Source of the DNA: an uncultured Spirochaetaceae bacterium
GTDB taxonomy: Bacteria > Spirochaetota > Spirochaetia > Treponematales > Treponemataceae
Length of the DNA stretch: 38,023 nucleotides
Reading direction: 5' to 3'
NCBI GenBank assembly: GCA_902789325.1
Contig: CADANN010000001.1
Coordinates: forward strand, 1-38,023
Shown: positions 32,252 to 38,023 of the stretch, one piece after another
Layout of the letters: the number at the start of each line of letters is the position of its first letter
Numbering within the stretch: the stretch's first letter is position 1
Made by a program: the position numbers and the translations under genes
The notes under the pieces: generated by a model
Told to the model about the DNA's origin: nothing
Databases searched by the model: none
What the model saw: the letters and a program-made list of their open reading frames with translations, nothing else

Positions 32252-33181
32252 ATGGATATTCAGACAGAAGCTGAACTTAAGGTTGCCCTTGGCTTTCTGA
32301 AGCAGGGAAACCCTTTAGAGGCACAAAAAATCATAAGTTCTCTCTTCGAACAGGATCTGGAAAGCACAGAGCTTATTTACACAAATAAGTGCTGCATTTT
32401 CTGGGGAGATTCCATTAAGCGTCTTAAGAGCATTGAAGATAACATCGAACGCAGCGAAAGCATTCTTCAGGAATGGAAAGATTTCCAGAATTATATTTCG
32501 CGCGAGACAAAGCCCTACGAGCCTGCACAATATGCAGTTCAGGAAGGCTTCTTCAAAAATGCATTAGAAGAATATAAAAAAATGCTGGAGGAAAAAGATC
32601 CGCTCCAGAAAGCCGAAATCTACAAGAACACAGGCATCTGCTATAAGAAACTTGGAGATTTCGAAAACGCGCGGACTTTTCTAACAGAAGCAAACAACAT
32701 ATATCCGAACCAATCTTCGGTGCTTGCAGAGTTAGCAGACTGCTACTCTCTTTGTGGCGAAGACAAATTCGGCAAGGTGCTATACCGAGAAGCATTTTTT
32801 GCAGACCCGGACAGCATCGACTTAGATTTTCTGGATTCTGAGCTCATAAAATGCCTTATCGAAAAGACAAAGAGCAAGGGCTATTCTGGAAAAGCTCTCC
32901 AGTACTGGATTCCCGTTTACGGAGTTTTGTGTGGAGTTTTTAACATCAAGAGAGAGCTGACATCACAAGAAGTTGCCAGACTAAAGAAAGATCTTTACGC
33001 AATGGAAAATGAAATCAAGGATCCATCGTGCAACAGCGAGATTCTTGTTCCGCGTATGCTCAACTGTTATTTCTGGCTTATGGATCATTATTATTTGGCA
33101 AAGGAAAATCAGGCCAAAATTAATGAGGTTTTATTACGAATTAAACTTCTGGACTCCGCTGTGTACGAAATAGTTAAATAA
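32252..33181 (+). CDS. Cytosolic TPR protein of unknown function
   Basis: A 309-aa soluble helical-repeat protein. The clearest TPR unit is KAEIYKNTGICYKKLGDFENARTFLTEANNIYPNQSSVLAELADCYSLCG (about 125-175), preceded by FFKNALEEYKKMLEEKDP. No signal peptide or membrane segment is apparent. The C-terminal 110 residues are helical with no recognised domain. It lies 26 bp upstream of the greA fusion and shares its promoters, so it may act with GreA or the transcription machinery. That link is context only. Confidence 0.8.
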   Translation: MDIQTEAELKVALGFLKQGNPLEAQKIISSLFEQDLESTELIYTNKCCIFWGDSIKRLKSIEDNIERSESILQEWKDFQNYISRETKPYEPAQYAVQEGFFKNALEEYKKMLEEKDPLQKAEIYKNTGICYKKLGDFENARTFLTEANNIYPNQSSVLAELADCYSLCGEDKFGKVLYREAFFADPDSIDLDFLDSELIKCLIEKTKSKGYSGKALQYWIPVYGVLCGVFNIKRELTSQEVARLKKDLYAMENEIKDPSCNSEILVPRMLNCYFWLMDHYYLAKENQAKINEVLLRIKLLDSAVYEIVK

Positions 33182-33207
33182 CACGGCAACCAGATAAGGA
33201 GATTACA

Positions 33208-35961
33208 ATGGCAGAATTAATGCAGTCAATTCAGGACATGCTGAAGGAAGAGACTTGGACTCGTGCAACAATCAGTAACTACACGCAGAATAACCTTAAA
33301 GAACTTGCAGATCTCGTTGAAAAAGCAAAGAGCGAAGGAATTATCAAAGAAGTTCACGAAGCATGCCAGGAGCATCTCTCTCACTCTAAGGACAGTATCA
33401 TCGCACTTTATATCTGCGGTATCCTTGATTTGCAGAATGGCTCCCTTGACAATTCTAACCTTGTAACTCTGGTTGATATTTTCCAGAAAAACCACAAGGA
33501 AAATATCGTAACATATCTTTGCGAAAGCATTCTTAATGATGATGAAAACAATAAGTTTGCTCTCCGCACTCTTGCAGACGGCTACCTTGCAGAAGGCAGC
33601 GACAAAGTTTGGGATCTTTACGAAAAGCTCGTTCGCATTGACTTTGAAGAAGCTGACCTTGCAAAACTCCTTGGTGAGCACTATGAAAATGCAAGTGACA
33701 TTGAAAGCGCAAAGAGTTACTACAAAAAAGCAATTCTCCGCTACATCAATGCAAACAATTACAATGCTTGTAAAGAAATCTGGTCAAAGCTTGTTCAGCT
33801 TATGCCTGAAGAAATCGACTTCTTCCAGAACCTTCGCCGCAAGATTGCTAAGCAGATGGGTGAAATCAAAACTACTACCCTCATGCAGGAACTTTACAAC
33901 TACTATAAAGACAACAAAAAATGGGACACTGCAATCACAATCCTTAAGCAGAATCTCGAAATTGATCCTAAAGATACATGGGCTCGTAAAGAAATTACAG
34001 ACTGTTTCCGTGGAAAATATGCTGCACACAGTCACCTCGAAGACTACATCCGTTCTTCTAACCTTTCACAGAGCTACCGCAATGTATTCGAAGCCATCAA
34101 TGACTTTGAAAAACACATTGCTTTTGACAAGGGCGGATTTGTATTCCACAGAAACTGGGGCGTAGGTATCATCAAGAGTCTTGATAACGATACTCTTACA
34201 ATCAACTTTGGTAAAGCTGCCGGAATCCATGAAATTAAACTTTCAATGGCTGTTACAGCTCTTAAACCACTTGCAAAAGATCACATCTGGGTACTTAAAG
34301 CCCTCAACTATGTAAAAGAAGGCGACAAGAAAGTTCCTCTTGCTGAAAAAATCAAGAAGGACAAGGAATGGACCCTCAAAACAATCATCAAGAGTTACGA
34401 CAACAACTGTGACCTCAAGACAATCAAAAACGAACTTGTTCGCACAGTTACAGAAAAAGACGGAAAAACAAAGAAGGAATACGGTATCCTTACTTCTGGC
34501 GAATGGACATCTTGGAATGCTGCTGCAAAGAAGATTCTTGAAACAAATCCTATCTTCGGTGTAAATCCTAACGACATCAATATGTACACAATCCGCGAAG
34601 GAAACATTACTCCTGTAGAAAAACTCGCTAACGAGTTCAAGGCTCAGAAGCAGTTCTTCGCTCGTGTAGACATCTTTATGAAGTTCTTTGATGACGAGAC
34701 AATGGATCGCACAAACGACAACTTTGCAGAAATGTATGCATACTTCACAGGCTTCCTCAAGAACATTTCTAAGATTACAGAACAGGTTCTCGCTTCTTAC
34801 CTCGTAGTTCGCTATGTAAGTGGTCAGGACTCACAGTTCCTCTACCCTGTTAAAGAAACTTTCGCAGAAATTTACAGCCGCATTGAAGATCCACGCGAGA
34901 TTTACAAAGAGCTTAAAGATTCAAAGAATACTCACCTCAAAGCTGACTTCCTTGAATGCATTAAGATGCTTCCAGACTGGAATGTTCAGTACATCCGCCT
35001 GTTCCCAACAGTTCTCGATATGAAACTCTTGAACGAACTTATTAAAGCAGGCTTTACAGCTGATGTTCAGAAGCTCGCTAAGACAAGCTTTGAATCATTC
35101 AAAGACTACCGCGAAACAGCACTCTTCTTCTTTGAAAAGTGTCAGGGTTGCGACTGGTTCAGACTTGCAGATATTCCTTACGAAAAGCAGCTTATTGCTC
35201 TTATTAACATCATTGAGCTTACATTCCGTGAAATCAACAACCACGTTAATACAACTGAAAATAAGAAAATCAACAAAAAGGCTACAGACCTCTTGTTCGA
35301 AAACGATACAATCTTTGAATACATGTTCTCTAAAGACGAAGATACTGTTAAGAAGATGTACACTCTTATTGATGATATTGCAGACATCGATTCTTCACGC
35401 AAATCTACAGCCCGCAACAAGATTCTTGAAAAATACCCAGACTTCAAGTTCCGTGTATCTGAAGAAAAGACAACTCAGCCTAAGGGTATGATTGTAACTT
35501 CTAAGAAGCTTGCAGAAAAGAAGGCTGAAATCGATAACATCAAGAACGTTGAGCTTGAAAAGAATAAGGTTGAACTTGCAGATGCTAAGGCTAAGGGAGA
35601 CCTTAAAGAAAACGCTGAATACCAGGCTGCTAAGGAAGCTAAACATCAGCTTGAAATGCGCCTCGCAAAACTTCAGGAAGAGCTCAGCCGTGCAGTTATC
35701 TTCGACCCAACAACAAGCACAACTGCAGTTGTTTCTTTTGCAACAGTTGTTACACTCCACGACAACATCGAAAACAAGGATGAAGAATACACAATCCTCG
35801 GTCCTTGGGAATCAGATCCAGATAACAACATCATTTCTTACATGTCGCCATTCGGAAATGCAATCCTCGACAAGAAGGTTGGAGACACTGCTAAGTTTGT
35901 AATCAACGAGCACAACTACGACTATACTATCAAGGCCATTGACAAGGCTAAGAACTTCTAA
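33208..35961 (+). CDS. greA: Transcription elongation factor GreA with long helical-repeat N-terminal extension
   Basis: GreA stimulates transcript cleavage by stalled RNA polymerase. In this 917-aa protein the GreA part is residues about 760-917: a coiled-coil finger with tip motif KGDLKENAEYQAAKE (acidic D798 and E801 region, needed for cleavage) and the C-terminal globular FKBP-like domain (EYTILGPWESDPDNNIISYMSPFGNAIL). The preceding 760 residues are TPR/helical repeats (for example SDIESAKSYYKKAILRYINANN and KKWDTAITILKQNLEIDPKDTW) with a small beta stretch near 310-350 (FHRNWGVGIIKSLDNDTLTINFG). Ordinary GreA is about 158 aa; very long GreA proteins are known in spirochaetes. GGAG lies 8 nt before the ATG. 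A strong terminator follows. Confidence 0.95.
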   Translation: MAELMQSIQDMLKEETWTRATISNYTQNNLKELADLVEKAKSEGIIKEVHEACQEHLSHSKDSIIALYICGILDLQNGSLDNSNLVTLVDIFQKNHKENIVTYLCESILNDDENNKFALRTLADGYLAEGSDKVWDLYEKLVRIDFEEADLAKLLGEHYENASDIESAKSYYKKAILRYINANNYNACKEIWSKLVQLMPEEIDFFQNLRRKIAKQMGEIKTTTLMQELYNYYKDNKKWDTAITILKQNLEIDPKDTWARKEITDCFRGKYAAHSHLEDYIRSSNLSQSYRNVFEAINDFEKHIAFDKGGFVFHRNWGVGIIKSLDNDTLTINFGKAAGIHEIKLSMAVTALKPLAKDHIWVLKALNYVKEGDKKVPLAEKIKKDKEWTLKTIIKSYDNNCDLKTIKNELVRTVTEKDGKTKKEYGILTSGEWTSWNAAAKKILETNPIFGVNPNDINMYTIREGNITPVEKLANEFKAQKQFFARVDIFMKFFDDETMDRTNDNFAEMYAYFTGFLKNISKITEQVLASYLVVRYVSGQDSQFLYPVKETFAEIYSRIEDPREIYKELKDSKNTHLKADFLECIKMLPDWNVQYIRLFPTVLDMKLLNELIKAGFTADVQKLAKTSFESFKDYRETALFFFEKCQGCDWFRLADIPYEKQLIALINIIELTFREINNHVNTTENKKINKKATDLLFENDTIFEYMFSKDEDTVKKMYTLIDDIADIDSSRKSTARNKILEKYPDFKFRVSEEKTTQPKGMIVTSKKLAEKKAEIDNIKNVELEKNKVELADAKAKGDLKENAEYQAAKEAKHQLEMRLAKLQEELSRAVIFDPTTSTTAVVSFATVVTLHDNIENKDEEYTILGPWESDPDNNIISYMSPFGNAILDKKVGDTAKFVINEHNYDYTIKAIDKAKNF

Positions 35962-35969
35962 TTAGTAAA

Positions 35970-35996
35970 GGCTCGCTTCGGCGGGCCGATTTTTTT
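35970..35996 (+). terminator. greA intrinsic terminator
   Basis: Stem GGCTCGC/GCGGGCC (35970-35976/35981-35987, one G-U pair) with a TTCG tetraloop, followed by GA and seven T. It lies 8 bp after the greA stop and just ahead of the next gene's Shine-Dalgarno. Confidence 0.92.
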
Positions 35997-36010
35997 GAAG
36001 GAGAGTTGAA

Positions 36011-37009
36011 TTGGATAACCTTAGTGCCAGAATTATCGAGCTTGCTTCGGGAGTTTATGTAATTCCCGGATCTACAAATGTTGGTGTAATAACAAATGAA
36101 GTAACATCCTCAAACAATGAAACTGCCGCACCTTCAATTGAAGTTTACCTTGTTGATTCTGGCTGTACAGAAATTGATGGCGAATATGTTCTGGATGTGC
36201 TCAAGGCATTTTTTGAACAGCTCGGCCAGGATTTTAAACTTAAGGCTATTCTTACAACTCACGGGCATGCAGACCATTGCGGGGCTCACAACTTTTTGAA
36301 AGACGAAACAGGCTGCGAACTCTGGGCTTCTAAAAATGAAGCCGGCCATATGGAAACACCAATTGTTCAGGCTGCAACACTTTGGGGCGGCTACCCTCCT
36401 CATGAACTTAGAACTCTGTTTTTTATGCCTGCTTCTACAAAGGTAGACCGCTTTATTTCTGATGCAGATGTAATTGAACTTTCTGGTTCTCGTAAGATTT
36501 CGTTTATTCCACTTACCGGACACAGTTATGATGCACTTTGCATTATTATCACAGATAAAAAAGATCACAAAGTAATTTTCCCAGGTGATAATATTTTCCC
36601 TCGTAACGAAATTATAAATCACTGGATTCCGCTGATTCAAAATCCTGTTGAATATATGGAATCTTTAGACAAGCTTTGTGCCATTGAAAAAGTAGACTGG
36701 TGTATTCCAAGCCATGGAGACTTTTTAAAGCGAAATATAAACGAAGCTGCCGAACTCGACAAAATTGCAATTATTTCTACAAGAACCTGTATTTTAGATT
36801 CTCTTAAAACAAAAAAACGTCTTACTGTGGAAGATATAGTAAAATATGTAGCTGATAAAAATGATATGCAGTTAACACTGAGTCAGTATGCACTGATTCA
36901 TTCCACGGTAAAATCGTACATTTCAATTATGCATGACGCCCGTGAAATTAAAATGGAAGTTGATAATAACAGATTATATTTTTCACTAAAAGAAGGTCGG
37001 CAGGCATAG
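36011..37009 (+). CDS. MBL-fold metallohydrolase
   Basis: A 332-aa metallo-beta-lactamase-fold hydrolase. The metal ligands are visible: H84-G-H86-A-D88-H89 (TTHGHADHCGAH), His in LTGHSYDAL, Asp in VIFPGDNIFP and His in WCIPSHGDF. The residues after about 245 form a helical C-terminal extension that resembles a winged helix, as in several MBL hydrolases with glyoxalase-II-like cores. Substrate unknown; a hydroxyacylglutathione-type thioesterase is possible. The start is TTG 36011 with AAGGAG about 8 nt upstream. It lies behind the greA terminator, so it needs read-through or its own promoter, and none is clear. Confidence 0.9.
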   Translation: MDNLSARIIELASGVYVIPGSTNVGVITNEVTSSNNETAAPSIEVYLVDSGCTEIDGEYVLDVLKAFFEQLGQDFKLKAILTTHGHADHCGAHNFLKDETGCELWASKNEAGHMETPIVQAATLWGGYPPHELRTLFFMPASTKVDRFISDADVIELSGSRKISFIPLTGHSYDALCIIITDKKDHKVIFPGDNIFPRNEIINHWIPLIQNPVEYMESLDKLCAIEKVDWCIPSHGDFLKRNINEAAELDKIAIISTRTCILDSLKTKKRLTVEDIVKYVADKNDMQLTLSQYALIHSTVKSYISIMHDAREIKMEVDNNRLYFSLKEGRQA

Positions 37010-37029
37010 CCTGCCTATGAGCCTTTTTT
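36999..37029. terminator. Terminator between convergent MBL and deoC genes
   Basis: Stem GGCAGGC/GCCTGCC (36999-37005/37009-37015), loop ATA, then eight bases and a run of nine T. The MBL stop codon lies inside it. An alternative stem, AGGCATAG against CTAT-GA-GCCT, ends directly at the T run and may be the functional form. Confidence 0.75.
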
Positions 37030-37037
37030 TTTCGATT

Positions 37038-37751
37038 TTAGTTATCCCATCCCTCAAGGATTTTTACACCACTTGATGTACCGATTCGGTTTGCGCCGGC
37101 TTCGATCATTGCCAGAAGAGTTCTTGCACTTCTGATTCCACCAGAAGCTTTTACTCCCATATCTGGTCCAACAGTTTCGCGCATAAGCTTAACATGAAGT
37201 TCGCTTGCACCATTAGGAAGAGGCTGTCCATCAATTCCCTTTGGATTTGCAAATCCTGTTGAAGTCTTAACAAAATCAGCTCCAGCTTTTTTAGCACAAA
37301 GACATGCATTTACAATTGCATGATCATCAAGAAGACAGGTTTCAAGAATTGTTTTTACAATTATCTTTTTACCTGCTTTTTCTCCAGCTTCGCGGCATGC
37401 TTTTACAACATCAACAATATCAGTTTCAACTTCAGTAAAACGACCGTCTTTAGCAGCACCGATATTGATTACCATATCAATTTCATCTGCACCATTTTCA
37501 ATGGCATGAACGGATTCGCTTGCCTTATCCTTAGATGTTGTAGCTCCAAGTGGAAAACCAACTACAGTACAAACTTTAACATCAGAGCCAGCAAGTTCTT
37601 CTGCTGCTGCAGAAACATAAACTGGATTTACACAAACTGAAGCAAAGCCATAACGTTTTGCTTCCTGACACAATAAAACAATCTCTCTGATTCCGGCCTG
37701 AGGGGCCAGCAAAGTGTGATCAATATATTTTGCAACTTCTTCTTTAGTCAT
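37038..37751 (-). CDS. deoC: Deoxyribose-phosphate aldolase
   Basis: DeoC splits 2-deoxyribose 5-phosphate into glyceraldehyde 3-phosphate and acetaldehyde during deoxynucleoside breakdown. The 237-aa TIM barrel has the Schiff-base Lys in DFVKTSTGF, the second Lys in MGVKASGGI, and the Asp in [11 protein letters not shown]. It is slightly longer than the usual 220 aa because of a loop insert after the Schiff-base motif ([14 protein letters not shown]). No other deo gene is nearby. It has a near-consensus promoter whose -10 ends 6 nt from the ATG and no Shine-Dalgarno, so leaderless translation is predicted. Confidence 0.96.
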   Translation of the reverse strand: MTKEEVAKYIDHTLLAPQAGIREIVLLCQEAKRYGFASVCVNPVYVSAAAEELAGSDVKVCTVVGFPLGATTSKDKASESVHAIENGADEIDMVINIGAAKDGRFTEVETDIVDVVKACREAGEKAGKKIIVKTILETCLLDDHAIVNACLCAKKAGADFVKTSTGFANPKGIDGQPLPNGASELHVKLMRETVGPDMGVKASGGIRSARTLLAMIEAGANRIGTSSGVKILEGWDN

Positions 37752-37757
37752 AATTGC

Positions 37758-37786
37758 ATTATACGAAAGAACATAGATTTATTCAA
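37758..37786 (-). promoter_or_regulatory. Leaderless deoC promoter
   Basis: On the minus strand TTGAAT (37786-37781), a 17-nt spacer and a perfect TATAAT (37763-37758) ending 6 nt before the deoC ATG at 37751. Confidence 0.7.
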
Positions 37787-37804
37787 ATACTAATCAAATA
37801 GCAG

Positions 37805-37833
37805 TTGCGAAATTTGCCCTATTGATGTATTAT
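37805..37833 (+). promoter_or_regulatory. Ferredoxin gene promoter
   Basis: TTGCGA (37805-37810), a 17-nt spacer and TATTAT (37828-37833). The predicted start near 37840 gives a 27-nt leader containing TAGGAG (37856-37861), 5 nt before the ATG. This gene thus has a normal leader, unlike its divergent neighbour deoC. Confidence 0.6.
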
Positions 37834-37866
37834 TTTATGTAGATTTTAAATTTTATAGGAGCAAAT

Positions 37867-38023
37867 ATGGCATTTAAAATTACTGACCAGTGTGTAAACT
37901 GTGGAGCTTGTGAACCTGATTGTCCGGTTGGAGCTATTGCAGAAAAAGATGGTGCTCGCGCTATTGACGCTGAAAAATGTATCAGCTGTGGATCTTGCGC
38001 AGCTTCATGTCCAGCAGAAGCAA
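37867..38023 (+). CDS. 2[4Fe-4S] ferredoxin (3' partial)
   Basis: The first 52 residues of a small bacterial (clostridial-type) ferredoxin, an electron carrier for anaerobic metabolism. Two CxxCxxCxxxCP motifs are visible, CVNCGACEPDCP and CISCGSCAASCP, as expected for two [4Fe-4S] clusters. The window ends a few codons before the usual stop (about 55-60 aa). It has a clear Shine-Dalgarno (TAGGAG) and a promoter. Its clusters would be made by the SUF system at the other end of the window. Confidence 0.95.
   Translation, partial: MAFKITDQCVNCGACEPDCPVGAIAEKDGARAIDAEKCISCGSCAASCPAEA

Overview
The window most likely comes from a gut- or rumen-type Treponema (Spirochaetota). The main evidence is a 917-aa GreA with a long helical-repeat N-terminal part, a form known from spirochaetes. 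Supporting evidence is an AT-rich genome with many lipoproteins and TPR proteins, a SUF-only Fe-S system ordered sufC-B-D-S-U, and many palindromic intergenic repeats. Genus assignment is inference. I see no transposase, CRISPR array, phage gene or rRNA.

Layout. (1) 1-7521 is the Fe-S cluster assembly locus: sufC (5' end cut by the window), sufB, sufD, sufS, sufU. A minus-strand GGDEF-EAL gene (2050-4563) splits it, and palindromic repeats lie between the parts. (2) 7566-7639 is tRNA-Arg(TCT). (3) 7672-13180, minus strand, holds a PAP2 phosphatase, cmk and rpsA, then a terminator, then a degenerate NtrC-like protein, a TPR membrane protein and a lipoprotein. (4) 13181-13652 is a 472-bp non-coding region with two arrays of 11-bp tandem repeats around a small terminator-ended locus. 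(5) 13653-21357, plus strand, is an envelope cassette: a 1400-residue lipoprotein and two paralogous barrel/transglutaminase-like exported proteins, one of which has lost its catalytic Cys and His. (6) 21372-31554 is a long minus-strand run. Read in the direction of transcription it is rpe, a TPR/coiled-coil protein, a lipoprotein, a TPR membrane protein, recA, folK, scpA, scpB, an RluB-type pseudouridine synthase and two tandem membrane-anchored SARP/OmpR-like regulators. (7) 31555-32251 is a 697-bp intergenic region built from two large nested palindromes whose ends carry promoters. (8) 32252-37009, plus strand, holds a TPR protein, TPR-greA and an MBL-fold hydrolase. It is followed by minus-strand deoC and by the start of a 2[4Fe-4S] ferredoxin that runs off the window.

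The most interesting hypothesis is a regulatory and envelope system. Five paired 11-bp direct repeats lie upstream of the envelope cassette. SARP-family winged-helix proteins are known to bind tandem heptamers at 11-bp spacing, and two membrane-bound proteins with that kind of domain are encoded just beyond the cassette. Their DNA-binding halves are nearly identical while their membrane halves have diverged, as if two inputs act on one DNA target.

Two other themes stand out. First, five genes (the EAL gene, sufU, the 21372 regulator, rpe, deoC) have a -10 box only 6-9 nt from the ATG and no Shine-Dalgarno sequence, which predicts leaderless mRNAs. Second, several families of structured palindromes keep their pairing while their stem sequences change.
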